Assembly: GCA_003139615.1 (NCBI GenBank)
Contig: PLJH01000028.1
Span: 78,336 to 142,335, forward strand
DNA length: 64,000 bases
Reading direction: 5' to 3'
Source: Alphaproteobacteria bacterium
Lineage (GTDB): Bacteria; Pseudomonadota; Alphaproteobacteria; Micropepsales; Micropepsaceae
Shown here: one piece after another, positions 27,201-35,981 of the stretch
How the letters are laid out: the number at the start of each line of letters is the position of its first letter
Numbering within the stretch: the first letter of the stretch is position 1
Translations under genes and position numbers: made by a program
The notes under the pieces: model-generated
Seen by the model: the letters and a program-made list of their open reading frames with translations, nothing else
Told to the model about the DNA's origin: nothing
Database searches by the model: none

Positions 27201-30200
27201 GACAGGAGCGATCCTTCTCGGTTCGGGAAATGCGATGGGCGGCGGCCTCGTCGGCATCAATCTCGGTACGATCGATCAGACTTATTCGCTGGGCTCGATT
27301 ACCGGCGGCGGAACCGTCGGTGGGTTGATCGGAGAGCAGGCAGGCGGCACGGTCACCAATTCCTACTGGGACACCGACACGAGCAATATTTATCAGTCGA
27401 CAGGCTCCGGTTCGTCATCGGGCATCACGGCGGACACCACCACGGAATTGCAAGCGGCATTGCCGGCGGGCTTCGATCCCACGGTGTGGAACATCGTCGC
27501 CGACTCAAGCTTCCCCTATTTGTCCTGGCAGTTCAGCGGGACCCCCGAAGTCGTCTCCGGATATGTTTACAGCGACGCGGGATTCACGCCGGTGGGCGGA
27601 GCGTCCGTCAATATCATTTCCGGTGGAAGCGAGCTCGGGACGACGTCGAGTTATACCAGCGGCTACTATTACGATCTCCTCGCGCCTGGCGCGATCGCAT
27701 CGACCGGCGTGGCCGCAAGCGTCACCGGCGACGGAATCGGCTACAGCGATGCGACGGGTTCCGTCGGCAATCTCGACATTTTCGGCGGAGAACTGATTGC
27801 GTCGACATCGGGCAGTTCGCTTGCCGCTCTGGGCGCGAATCTCGGAGCCACATTCGGCACCCTTTTTGGTCCTGCCCAGACAACGATCAACGGCGTTCTC
27901 GGAAATATCGACGACACCCTTGCCGTAAATGCGTCGGGAAGCTTCACGGTCGATCAGGGCGTGAACGTGTCGCAAGCCATATTGATTATTGCCGGCGGAA
28001 ATTTGACGGTTTCCGACGCCATCGACACAACCAACACCCTCGTTCTGTCGACAACCGCGGGAAATATCGCGGTCCAGAACCTGTTGTCGGGCAGCTTTGT
28101 CGACTTCAATTCGAGTGGAACGGTCAGTGAAAGCGGCGCCGGTGCGATCGATGCCGGTGTCCTGGAAGGCAGCTCGTCCGGCGGCACGACCTTGAATGGC
28201 GCCAATGAGGTCACGACGCTGAACGGCTATTCGAACATCAATTCCGGTGGCTTCAACCTGAACAACACCCAGGCGCTGATTGTTTCCGATGAAGTCGTTT
28301 CGGGATCCGGGAACCTGTCGCTCACGACCACATCGGGCGGAATCTCGATCGAATCGCTGCTGTCGGCGGGAAATCAGGTGGCATTGCATTCGGCAGATAC
28401 GATTGCTGAAACCGGAAATGGACAGATCGAAGCAAACACGCTGACCGGTTCGTCGGCCGGCGCTGCGACACTGACGGGCGGCAACGACGTCGGCGCGCTC
28501 GGTGCTTTCACGAACACGGGCTCCGGCGGGTTCGCGCTGACCAATGACGAATCTCTCACAGTCAACGGCGCGGTCGGCGCCGGAAGCGGCGGACTGACGC
28601 TGCCGACAGATGGCGGCAACATCCTCATCACGGGTTCGCTGACGACGACCGGGACTGCGGACTTGTCGGCGAGCGCAACGGGAGGCGTGAACGGCACGAT
28701 CAAAGAGAGCGGGGCCGGCGCGATTAGTGCCGCGACGCTCACAGGCAGCGCCGACAGCGCGACGACGCTCAACGGCGCAAACCAGATCGCGACGCTGGCA
28801 GCGTTCTCCAATACCGGCGGCGCTTTCGCTTTGACCGACGATGAAGGCCTGACCATCAGCGGAACGCTGAATGTCTCCAGCCACGGCGTTACACTCGTTG
28901 ATACAGGCACGATCGGCGAATCCTCGGGCACCATCGACTCGGGAACGTTGACCGGCAGCGCCGGCGGTGCGACGACGCTGAACGGCGCCAACGAGATTGC
29001 GGCACTCGGCGCATTCACCAATACCTCGGGAAGCTTTGCGCTCACGGACGGCGAGAACCTGACAATCACCGGGACACTGAATGCCAGCGGGCAGAGTGTG
29101 ACGCTTGCGGATACCGGTGTGCTCGGCGAAAGCGGATCGGGTGCGATCGATGCGTCGTCGTTGTCCGGCAGCGCAACCGGCGTGACTACGCTCAACGGCG
29201 CTAACCAGATTGCAGGTCTCGGTGGCTTCACGAATACCGGCGGCAATTTCACGCTGACCGACGACGAAGGCCTGACCATCAGCGGCACGCTGAATGCCTC
29301 CAGCTACGGCGTAACGCTCGTCGATACCGGAACGATCGGCGAGAGCACGGGCACCATCGACGCGGGTTCGCTGACCGGCAGTTCGAGCGGCGGCGCGACA
29401 TTGACCGGCGGCAATCAGATCGCAACGCTCAATGCATTCACGAACACCGGTTCGGGAGGATTCGGGTTAACCGACGGGGAAGCATTAACGGTCAACGGCG
29501 CGGTCGATTCCGGCACGGGCACACTCGCGCTCACGACCACATCCGGCAACATTCTCATCAAGAGCCAGCTGACAGCGGGCGGCAACGCAATCCTGAATTC
29601 GGACGGTACGCTCGTCGAAAGCGGGTCGGGCGCAATTTCGGCCTCGTCGTTGTCCGGCAGCGCAACCGGCGCAACCACGCTCAACGGTGCCAACCAGATC
29701 GCAGGTCTGGGCGCCTTCACGAACACCGGCGGCAATTTCGCACTGACCGACGATGAAGGCCTGACCATCAGCGGCACGCTGAATGCGTCCAGCTACGGCG
29801 TGACGCTCGTTGATACAGGCACGATCGGCGAGAGCACGGGCACGATCGACTCCGGGTCTCTGACCGGCAGTTCGACCGGCGGCACAACATTGAACGGCGC
29901 CAACCAGATCGCCACGCTCGGTGCATTCACGAACACCGGCTCAGGCGGTTTTTCGTTGACCGACGACGAAGCGTTGACTGTGAACGGTGCGGTCAACTCC
30001 GGCACCGGCAACCTCGCGCTGACCACCACATCCGGCAATATTGCCGTCAAGAGCCAGCTGACAGCGGGCGGCGCTGCAATCCTGAATTCAGACGGCACGC
30101 TCGTCGAAAGCGGGTCGGGCGCTATCTCCGCGTCGTCGCTGACGGGAAGCGCAGTCGGCACGACCACGCTCAACGGCGCCAACCAGATCGCAGGTCTGGG

Positions 30201-33200
30201 CGCCTTCACGAATACCGGCGGCAATTTCGCACTGACGGACAATGAGGGCCTGACCATCAGCGGCACGCTGAATGCGTCCAGCTACGGCGTAACGCTCGTC
30301 GATACGGGAACGATCGGCGAGAGCACGGGCACCATCGACTCCGGGTCTCTGACCGGCAGCTCGACCGGCGGCACAACATTGAACGGCGCCAACCAGATCG
30401 CCGCGCTCGGTGCATTCACGAACACCGGCTCAGGCGGTTTTTCGCTGACCGACGGCGAAGCGTTGACTGTGAACGGTGCGGTCAATTCCGGCACGGGGAA
30501 TCTCTCGCTGACCACCACATCCGGCAATATTCTCATCAAGAGCCAGCTGACAGCGGGCGACACTGCAATCCTGAATTCGGACGGCACGCTTGTCGAAAGC
30601 GGGTCGGGCGCAATTTCGGCATCGTCGCTGACGGGGAGCTCTGCAGGCGCAACCACGCTCAACGGTGCCAACCAGATCGCAGGTCTGGGCGCCTTCACGA
30701 ATACCGGCGGCAATTTTGCGTTGACGGACGATGAAGGCCTGGCCATCAGCGGCACGCTGAACGCGTCCAGCTACGGCGTAACGCTCGTCGATAGCGGAAC
30801 GATCGGTGAATCCACGGGCACTATCGATTCAGGAACGCTGACCGGCAGTTCGAATGGCGGCGCGACGTTGACCGGCGCCAATCAGGTCGCGACGCTTAAT
30901 GCCTTCACCAATACCGGCTCCGGCGGTTTCGCGTTGACCGACGGCGAAGCGTTGACTGTGAACGGTGCGGTCAATTCCGGCACGGGGAATCTCTCGCTGA
31001 CCACCACATCCGGCAATATTCTCATCAAGAGCCAGCTGACAGCGGGCGGCACTGCAATCCTGAATTCGGACGGTACGCTCGTCGAAAGCGGGTCGGGCGC
31101 AATTTCGGCATCGTCGCTGACGGGGAGCTCAGTCGGCGCGACCACGCTCAACGGCGCCAACCAGATCGCAGGTCTGGGCGCGTTCACGAACACCGGCGGC
31201 AATTTCGCGCTGACCGACGATGAAGGCCTGACCATCAGTGGAACGCTGAATGCCTCCAGCTACGGCGTTACGCTCGTCGATAGCGGAACGATCGGTGAAT
31301 CCACGGGCACTATCGATTCAGGAACGCTGACCGGCAGTTCGAATGGCGGCGCGACGTTGACCGGCGCCAATCAGGTCGCGACGCTCAATGCCTTCACCAA
31401 CACCGGCTCCGGCGGATTCGCCTTGACCGACGGCGAAGCTTTGACGGTGAACGGCGCCGTTAATTCCGGCACGGGAGATATGGCGCTCACAACGAATTCC
31501 GGCAATATCGCGATCCGAAGCCAGTTGACGGCCGGCGGCAACGCGATTTTGAACTCGTCCGGCACGCTTGTCGAAAGCGGGTCGGGTGCAATTTCGGCGT
31601 CCTCGCTGACGGGCGGCGCCTCGGGCGTGACCACGCTCAATGGTGCCAATCAGATCACAAGCCTCGGTGCATTCTCCAATACCGGCGGCAATTTCGCACT
31701 GACCGACGATGAAGGCCTGGCCATCAGCGGAACGCTGAATGCCTCCAGCTACGGCGTGACGCTGGTCGATACCGGAACGATCGGCGAGAGCACGGGCACC
31801 ATCGACGCGGGTTCGCTGACCGGCAGCTCGAATGGCGGCACAACATTGAACGGCACGAACGAAATCGCCGCGCTCAATGCATTCACGAACACCGGCTCCG
31901 GCGGATTCGCCTTGACCGACGGCGAAGCTTTGACGGTGAGCGGCGCCGTCAATTCCGGCACGGGAGATTTGGCGCTCAAGACAACATCCGGCAATATCGC
32001 CATCCGGAACCAGCTGACGGCTGGTGGCAATGCGATCCTGAATTCGGACGGTACGCTGATCGAAAACGGGTCTGGTGCAATTTCGGCGTCGTCGCTGACG
32101 GGCAGCGCGGATGGTGCGACCGCGCTCAATGGCGCCAACCAGATCGCCGGCCTCGGCGCATTCTCCAATGCCGCCGGCAATTTCGCTCTGACAGACGATG
32201 AAGGCCTGACAATCAGCGGCTTCCTGAACGCCGGCGCGAACACTGTCACGCTCGCGGATACCGCTACGCTCAAGGAAAGCACGGGCAGTGTCGAAGCGAG
32301 AACACTCACGGGTTCTTCGGTCGGCGGCGCAACGCTGAATGGCAGCAACCAGGTCGGGACACTCGGTGCTTTCACGAACACGGGCGTGGGCGGGTTTGAA
32401 TTCACCGACGACGAGTCACTCACAGTGGCCGGCGCAGTGAATGCCGGATCCGGCGGCCTTTCGTTGACGACGGATGGCGGAAACCTCCTCATCACGGCAT
32501 TGCTCACGACGACGGGAACGGTGAATCTGTCGGCGAGCGCGACCGAAGGCGTGAACGGCACCATCAAGGAGAGCGGGTCCGGCGCGATCGGCGCCGCAAC
32601 GCTGACGGGCAGTGCCGACAGCACGACGACGCTCAATGGTGCCAACCAGATTGCGACTCTCGGCGCGTTCACCAATACCGGCGGCGCATTCGCTTTGACC
32701 GACGATGAAAATCTGACGATCAACGGAGCGGTCAATTCCGGCAACTACGGCACCACGCTTGTCGATACCGGAACGATCGGCGAGAGCGCGGGCACCATCG
32801 ACGCGGGGTCCCTGACGGGTAGTTCGACCGGAGGGACCACACTCAATGGTTCCAATCTGATCGCATCTCTGGTGGCGTTCACGAACACGGGGGCAGGCGG
32901 CATAGCTCTGAAGGATGGCGAGGCGCTCACAGTCAATGGCATCGTCAATGCCGGCACGGGCACGCTTGCGCTGACCACGACGTCCGGCAATCTCGCGATT
33001 GCCAATGCACTCTCGACGACTGGTGCCGCATCGCTCAATTCAGCCGGCACGCTGAAGGAAACCGGCTCGGGCGCCATCGACTCTGCGTCGCTCAACGGCG
33101 GCTCGGTCGGCGGGACGGTGCTGAACGGCGCGAATGAGATCGCCACGCTCAACGCATTTACGAACTCCGGAGCAGGCGGCTTTGCGCTGACGGACGGCGA

Positions 33201-35943
33201 GGCGCTCACGGTCAATGGCGCAGTCAATGCGGGCACCGGCAATCTGGCGCTCGCGACGACGTCCGGCAATATCGCAATCAAGAACCAGCTGACGGCGGGC
33301 AATCAGGCCACGCTCACGTCTGCGGGCACGTTGATCGAAAGCGGATCTGGCGCCCTCTCGGCCGCCTCGCTCACCGGCAGTTCGTCCGGCACGGTCACCC
33401 TCAACGGCGCCAACCAGATCGCGTCACTGGGGACGTTCGCGAATACGGGTACGGGCGGCATCGCCCTGAAAGACGGCGAAGCGCTCACGGTCAACGGCGC
33501 CCTGAACAGCGGTACCGGCAATCTAAAGCTGACGACGACGTCGGGCGGCATTGCGCTCAAGAACCAGCTGACCTCGGGCAACCAGGTCACATTGATTTCC
33601 GCGGGAACGATCGGCGAGACCGGTTCCGGCGCCATCAGCGCATCCTCGCTGACAGGCTCGTCGGTGGGCAGCGCTGTTCTCAACGGTACAAACCTCGTTT
33701 CGACACTCGCCGCCTTTACGGATACGTCCACGGGCGGCTTCGGATTGACCGATGGCGAAACGCTCACCGTCGGAGGCGCGGTGAACGCAGGTAGTGGAAA
33801 TCTGTCCCTGACCACGACGGCGGGAAATATCAACGTCAACAATACGCTCTCTACAACTGGTGCGGCGATGCTGATTTCGGCGGGAACGCTCGGCGAGACG
33901 GGTGCAATCCAGGCTGCATCCTTGTCGGGCAGTTCCGTCGGTGGCGCGACGCTTGGCGACTCCAACCTCGTCGCAACCTTGAATGCGTTCACTAACACGG
34001 GCGCGGGTGGTTTCGCGCTCACGGACGGCGAAGCGCTCACAGTGGGCGGAGCGGTGAGCGCCGGGTCCGGTACGTTGTCGCTGGCAACCACTGTCGGCGG
34101 CATCACGATCGACAAGAGTTTGACCTCGGGTGGCCAGACCTCGCTGACATCGGTGGGAACTATCTCGGAAAGCGGACACGGCGCTGTCACTGCCGCCTCG
34201 CTGACCGGCAGTTCGAGCGGTGGTGCAACGCTCAACGGTTCCAATCTGGTCGCCACACTGGATGCCTTCACGAATAGCGGCGCCGGCGGATTCGCTCTAA
34301 CCGATGGCCAGGCACTCACGGTCGGCGCCATCCTGAATGCCGGTTCGGGCAACGTCGCCCTGATGACGACTTCGGGCGGCATCAGCATCGCGAATACCGT
34401 GAACGCCGGCGGGCAGGCGAGCCTCTCCTCGTCGGGAACGATCGGAGAAACCGGCCCCGGCGTGCTCGACGTGGGGTCGCTGACCGGCAGTTCCGTCGGC
34501 GGCGCGAATCTGAACGGTTCGAACCGAATCGCGACGCTGGGAGCATTCGCGAACACAGCATCAGGCGACATTGTCGTGGAGGACGGCGAAGCGCTGACCG
34601 TGACCGGGTCCGTCAATGCGGGATCCGGAAATCTGACTTTGGCCACGACATCCGGCGGCATCGCCGTCGAAGCTCAATTGACCACCGGCGCACAGGCGAC
34701 CTTGAATTCGGCAGGCACCCTTGTGGAAAGCGGTTCCGGATCGATTTCGGCCTCATCTCTGACGGGCAGCGCCATCGGCGGCGCGACACTGAACGGCGCA
34801 AACGAGATTGGCGCTCTGAATGCGTTCACGAACGCCGGTTCCGGAGGTTTCGCGCTGACAGATGGCGAGTCGCTCGAAGTCGATGGTGCGGTGAATCCGG
34901 GCACGGGCAATCTCGCCCTGACGACCACCTCGGGCGGCATCGAAATCGATGCAGCGCTAAACGCGCCGACGATCACTTTGTCGAGCGCCGGGGCGGTCAC
35001 GCAAAGCCAGGCCATCACGGCAAGCGATCTCGATCTGCTTGGCGCGGGTGGAAGCTACGCGCTTACAGATGCGTCCAACAGTATCGGAACGCTGGCCGCG
35101 AATACGGGATCGATCAATCTTGCTGACAGCCCCACTCTCATCGTCAACGCCGTCGGGGGCACCAATGGCGTCACCACGTCGGGCAACGCATCATTGACCT
35201 CGATCTCGGGCGGAATCGAAATCGAAAATCTGCTCTCGTCCGCTGCCAGGGTGACCTTGAATTCGGCAGGCCCGCTCAGCGAAGTTGGTTCGGGTGCGAT
35301 CGACGCGGCATTGCTGACGGGCTCAACGACAGGTGGCGCAGCGCTCGGTGGCGCCAACCTGATTGCGGGACTGGGTCCATTCACCAACACACTCACAGGG
35401 AACGTGTCGATCAAGGACAATGAGGGCCTTACGATCAACGGAGCCGTCGATGTCGTGACCGGAACGATTTCGACACCGTTTGGTTCGGAGCCCATAGGCG
35501 CGCTGACACTCGTCTCCACCGGAACGCTTTCCGAAAGTGGAGCCGGCAGGATTGAAGCCGGGACATTGATGGGCAGCTCGGTCGGCGGCGCAACTTTGAA
35601 CGGCGCAAACCTGATCACGACAATCGGTTCCTTCGCAAACGCCGGCTTCGGCGATATCGGGTTGACCAACAACCAGACACTGACCGTTGCGGGACCGCTC
35701 AATGCCGGTACCGGCAATCTCGCTCTGACGGCGACTGCCGGAAATCTTCTGATCAACGGTACGGTCGAAGGAAACACCGTAACGTTCGGATCGACACTCG
35801 GCTCGGTGACGGGCCCGGGTCCGATCACCGCAGCGGTGCTGAACGTGACGGCGAACACCGGAATCGATCTGACTGGACCGAACGAGATCACGACGATCGG
35901 AACCAACGATACGAATTCCGGGCCGGACTTCATCAACCAGTAA
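21223..35943 (+). CDS. Giant filamentous-haemagglutinin-type (TPS) exoprotein with GLUG and long tandem repeats
   Basis: This 4906-residue secreted protein starts with a long signal peptide of about 46 residues (extended polar N terminus, hydrophobic core, AWA cleavage). Next is a TPS/haemagglutination-activity domain (about residues 47-320) recognised by VVINWSSFNVGAGQTTQFVQ and LINGNGILFGKNSQVNVGSL. Residues about 560-2060 hold some 32 GLUG repeats (GGLVGxN..G.I..SYATG) in four blocks separated by a repeated GWxFGGLNS/NAHQLQLMEL seam module. A small carboxypeptidase-regulatory-like domain (GYVYSDAGFTPVGGASVNI) follows near residue 2110. Residues about 2250-4880 are Ser/Thr/Gly/Asn-rich repeats of 70 and 93 residues, expected to form a beta-helix. 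It has almost no Cys and no C-terminal toxin, sortase or autotransporter barrel. Export would need a TpsB pore, which is not encoded here. Likely role: surface adhesion. Confidence 0.93.
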   Translation: MSKHTAARFRADLKSSASFRWSKLLVTGVGAGLFLAFPALTVPAWANPKDGTVSTGSASIATSSTNVTKVDQTSEDVVINWSSFNVGAGQTTQFVQPNASAIAVNRIGGASASQVLGTLDANGRVVLINGNGILFGKNSQVNVGSLIATSTDGSDSDLLSGKFTKAGKQNAAIVNNGVITVGTNGTVALVAPNVTNNGTVQARLGTVALGAANQFTVDFAGDGLVSFAAQGSVNGHATAANMGMLSGANVSMTARSAEGFAEGVVNAGGIIQAQGVQNIGGMIVLDAGDGGRINVQGANLNASGANGGGAVTIGGWNEAAASVDNSSTINASAIQFGNGGSISVVSNDTSFAGVASARGGASSGSGGTIETSGHTLSFAGSHIDAGAAHGAAGSWLLDPDDLDVDSAAATSIDGTLNGDTNVVLQTTSSTTSGPGNAVAGQGNINIQSALDWNTGATLTLEAYHSINIDAPITIAGAGKLVLTTNYAGGSGGSYFFNGGNVAYTDVVSGNTQGSLTINGQSFGLANSVSQLAGDISANAYNNYALANSYNASDDGTYSTSPIGTQFGGTLEGLGNTISNLSVNQSTSGSVGLFNNIGSSATVRDLGLVNADVRGSGSNSDVGALAGTNNGKIEASFVTGTVTGGAGSSVGGLVGYSTSSGAIYESSATGTVTELSAGSYVGGLIGDNKGPLSGSSANETVSGGAGSYIGGLVGYNESTITSSYATGSVSGPGNEGGLVGDNSDSITASYAASSVEANGFYAGGFVGINTGTITGSYSTGPVGGNSYLGGFVGNNSAGSISDDYSTSAVSGADDLGGFVGENGASISYSYAMGSVTGGSESIAVGGFAGLNESGSTIANAYSVGSVVGLSYVGGFVGTDQSSGGITTSYWDTTSSGVTDTTQGAGNLANDSGITGLDAAGMANSANFSGWTFGGLNSGANWVIVDVDGSLNNAGGAAGGTTPMLLSEYSTTVTNAHQLQLMELEPTANYTLANNINASGTAGGDVWGTAGFVAVGGNAAATYSGTFDGAGHTISGLTIDDTTNANVGLFGYVSGTIENVGLLNASVTGSGTNVGALIGQSYSGTVSNSYATGSVVGTDSSFGYVGGLVGYAVYSTIGNSNTSDTVTAEGFDAVGGLLGEGFDSTINSSFATGAVAGEDAEIGGLVGEAYGGTINASYATGTTTSLASNGSLFIGGLIGWNQSNTITGSYATGTVNGQLSNGGYVGGLAGYNWSGTITGSYATGAVTGGPNADVGGLVGYNYEASITDSYATGAVAAGTSSDAGGLVGNSQNYQSNQSSITYSYASGSVTGASQNVVGGFIGENDGYIEDAYSTGSVTGGTDSGAGGFAGYLDSNSQVYESYSRGAVTASHGSSIGGFVGFDGSEGGVGLGSDYWDTTTSGISNAAQGAGNITNDSGVGGLTATQMTNSANFSGWEFGGLNSDQVWVIVDTDGSLNNAGGAAGGTTPMLINEYSTTITNAHQLQLMALDPTASYSLATSINASGTSGGDVWVAQGFMPVGNSTTPFSGSFSGNGNTISNLTIYLPSASDIGLFGNASGTITSVGLVGGSVTGNSEVGGLVGSGSAAIIINSYNTGAVIGSGSGQEIGGLVGVIAGGLITGSYASGSVTGSSTNAVGGLVGWNDGAISESYASGSVTGHNSVGGLTGINVGSVVDSYETGAVTGNSDVGGLTGYNFSTGSIDESYEVGAVSGASSGGIAGYNSSGTLGATTAVYYNNTANGQGVGGGTAIAQGGGLSFDNMQYSGNFTGWTFGTTGGASGWVIVDVDGSLNNFGEGGLGGTTPLLLDEYSTTITNAHQLQLMELDPAASYTLANNIDASASTGGDVWGGGGFIAIGGNGAANFSGTFNGEGHTIGGLTILDSTNLEVGLFGVVAASGSVEDVALTNVSVTGGVNEADIGGLVGENYGLLSHVSVSGVVSDADNSAYLLGGIVGTNGGTISQSFATDLVLDNSTGASSVGGLVGDNQVAGSIEQSYATGAILLGSGNAMGGGLVGINLGTIDQTYSLGSITGGGTVGGLIGEQAGGTVTNSYWDTDTSNIYQSTGSGSSSGITADTTTELQAALPAGFDPTVWNIVADSSFPYLSWQFSGTPEVVSGYVYSDAGFTPVGGASVNIISGGSELGTTSSYTSGYYYDLLAPGAIASTGVAASVTGDGIGYSDATGSVGNLDIFGGELIASTSGSSLAALGANLGATFGTLFGPAQTTINGVLGNIDDTLAVNASGSFTVDQGVNVSQAILIIAGGNLTVSDAIDTTNTLVLSTTAGNIAVQNLLSGSFVDFNSSGTVSESGAGAIDAGVLEGSSSGGTTLNGANEVTTLNGYSNINSGGFNLNNTQALIVSDEVVSGSGNLSLTTTSGGISIESLLSAGNQVALHSADTIAETGNGQIEANTLTGSSAGAATLTGGNDVGALGAFTNTGSGGFALTNDESLTVNGAVGAGSGGLTLPTDGGNILITGSLTTTGTADLSASATGGVNGTIKESGAGAISAATLTGSADSATTLNGANQIATLAAFSNTGGAFALTDDEGLTISGTLNVSSHGVTLVDTGTIGESSGTIDSGTLTGSAGGATTLNGANEIAALGAFTNTSGSFALTDGENLTITGTLNASGQSVTLADTGVLGESGSGAIDASSLSGSATGVTTLNGANQIAGLGGFTNTGGNFTLTDDEGLTISGTLNASSYGVTLVDTGTIGESTGTIDAGSLTGSSSGGATLTGGNQIATLNAFTNTGSGGFGLTDGEALTVNGAVDSGTGTLALTTTSGNILIKSQLTAGGNAILNSDGTLVESGSGAISASSLSGSATGATTLNGANQIAGLGAFTNTGGNFALTDDEGLTISGTLNASSYGVTLVDTGTIGESTGTIDSGSLTGSSTGGTTLNGANQIATLGAFTNTGSGGFSLTDDEALTVNGAVNSGTGNLALTTTSGNIAVKSQLTAGGAAILNSDGTLVESGSGAISASSLTGSAVGTTTLNGANQIAGLGAFTNTGGNFALTDNEGLTISGTLNASSYGVTLVDTGTIGESTGTIDSGSLTGSSTGGTTLNGANQIAALGAFTNTGSGGFSLTDGEALTVNGAVNSGTGNLSLTTTSGNILIKSQLTAGDTAILNSDGTLVESGSGAISASSLTGSSAGATTLNGANQIAGLGAFTNTGGNFALTDDEGLAISGTLNASSYGVTLVDSGTIGESTGTIDSGTLTGSSNGGATLTGANQVATLNAFTNTGSGGFALTDGEALTVNGAVNSGTGNLSLTTTSGNILIKSQLTAGGTAILNSDGTLVESGSGAISASSLTGSSVGATTLNGANQIAGLGAFTNTGGNFALTDDEGLTISGTLNASSYGVTLVDSGTIGESTGTIDSGTLTGSSNGGATLTGANQVATLNAFTNTGSGGFALTDGEALTVNGAVNSGTGDMALTTNSGNIAIRSQLTAGGNAILNSSGTLVESGSGAISASSLTGGASGVTTLNGANQITSLGAFSNTGGNFALTDDEGLAISGTLNASSYGVTLVDTGTIGESTGTIDAGSLTGSSNGGTTLNGTNEIAALNAFTNTGSGGFALTDGEALTVSGAVNSGTGDLALKTTSGNIAIRNQLTAGGNAILNSDGTLIENGSGAISASSLTGSADGATALNGANQIAGLGAFSNAAGNFALTDDEGLTISGFLNAGANTVTLADTATLKESTGSVEARTLTGSSVGGATLNGSNQVGTLGAFTNTGVGGFEFTDDESLTVAGAVNAGSGGLSLTTDGGNLLITALLTTTGTVNLSASATEGVNGTIKESGSGAIGAATLTGSADSTTTLNGANQIATLGAFTNTGGAFALTDDENLTINGAVNSGNYGTTLVDTGTIGESAGTIDAGSLTGSSTGGTTLNGSNLIASLVAFTNTGAGGIALKDGEALTVNGIVNAGTGTLALTTTSGNLAIANALSTTGAASLNSAGTLKETGSGAIDSASLNGGSVGGTVLNGANEIATLNAFTNSGAGGFALTDGEALTVNGAVNAGTGNLALATTSGNIAIKNQLTAGNQATLTSAGTLIESGSGALSAASLTGSSSGTVTLNGANQIASLGTFANTGTGGIALKDGEALTVNGALNSGTGNLKLTTTSGGIALKNQLTSGNQVTLISAGTIGETGSGAISASSLTGSSVGSAVLNGTNLVSTLAAFTDTSTGGFGLTDGETLTVGGAVNAGSGNLSLTTTAGNINVNNTLSTTGAAMLISAGTLGETGAIQAASLSGSSVGGATLGDSNLVATLNAFTNTGAGGFALTDGEALTVGGAVSAGSGTLSLATTVGGITIDKSLTSGGQTSLTSVGTISESGHGAVTAASLTGSSSGGATLNGSNLVATLDAFTNSGAGGFALTDGQALTVGAILNAGSGNVALMTTSGGISIANTVNAGGQASLSSSGTIGETGPGVLDVGSLTGSSVGGANLNGSNRIATLGAFANTASGDIVVEDGEALTVTGSVNAGSGNLTLATTSGGIAVEAQLTTGAQATLNSAGTLVESGSGSISASSLTGSAIGGATLNGANEIGALNAFTNAGSGGFALTDGESLEVDGAVNPGTGNLALTTTSGGIEIDAALNAPTITLSSAGAVTQSQAITASDLDLLGAGGSYALTDASNSIGTLAANTGSINLADSPTLIVNAVGGTNGVTTSGNASLTSISGGIEIENLLSSAARVTLNSAGPLSEVGSGAIDAALLTGSTTGGAALGGANLIAGLGPFTNTLTGNVSIKDNEGLTINGAVDVVTGTISTPFGSEPIGALTLVSTGTLSESGAGRIEAGTLMGSSVGGATLNGANLITTIGSFANAGFGDIGLTNNQTLTVAGPLNAGTGNLALTATAGNLLINGTVEGNTVTFGSTLGSVTGPGPITAAVLNVTANTGIDLTGPNEITTIGTNDTNSGPDFINQ
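23059..27390 (+). repeat. GLUG repeat region of the adhesin
   Basis: By eye there are 32 GLUG units in four blocks of about 10, 11, 6 and 5. The blocks are separated by a conserved seam module. Its GAATATTCCAC landmark occurs at 24118, 25630 and 26635, giving block spacings of 1512 and 1005 bases. A degenerate fourth seam precedes the first block. Confidence 0.85.
29230..32410 (+). repeat. Exact 489-bp tandem repeat array (70+93 codon super-unit)
   Basis: The landmark AGCGGCACGCTGAA and variants (encoding SGTLNA) occurs at 29281, 29770, 30259, 30748, 31237, 31726 and, as SGFLNA, at 32215. All six intervals are exactly 489 bases. Each super-unit is a 70-codon A unit plus a 93-codon B unit. 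Some neighbouring copies differ by only a few bases over more than 150 (for example 30781-30960 against 31270-31449). Confidence 0.95.
32917..35140 (+). repeat. Tandem 279-bp (93-codon) B-unit array
   Basis: The GGC of the DGEALTV landmark (with variants) occurs at 32917, 33196, 33475, 33754, 34027, 34306, 34585 and 34864. Every interval is 279 bases except one of 273. Copies here are more diverged from one another than in the 489-bp array. Confidence 0.9.
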
Positions 35944-35981
35944 CGTACCGGCGTTTTGGTCTGGAGCAGCAATGCTTCAGT

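Noticed and set aside
29230..35140. CRISPR array
   Set aside because: The direct repeats are long, in frame and coding. There are no 25-40 base repeats with unique spacers, and no cas genes.
35600..35943. Contact-dependent inhibition toxin at the adhesin C terminus
   Set aside because: The C terminus is still beta-helix-type repeat ending in TGPNEITTIGTNDTNSGPDF. There is no VENN or pretoxin motif and no small immunity gene downstream.
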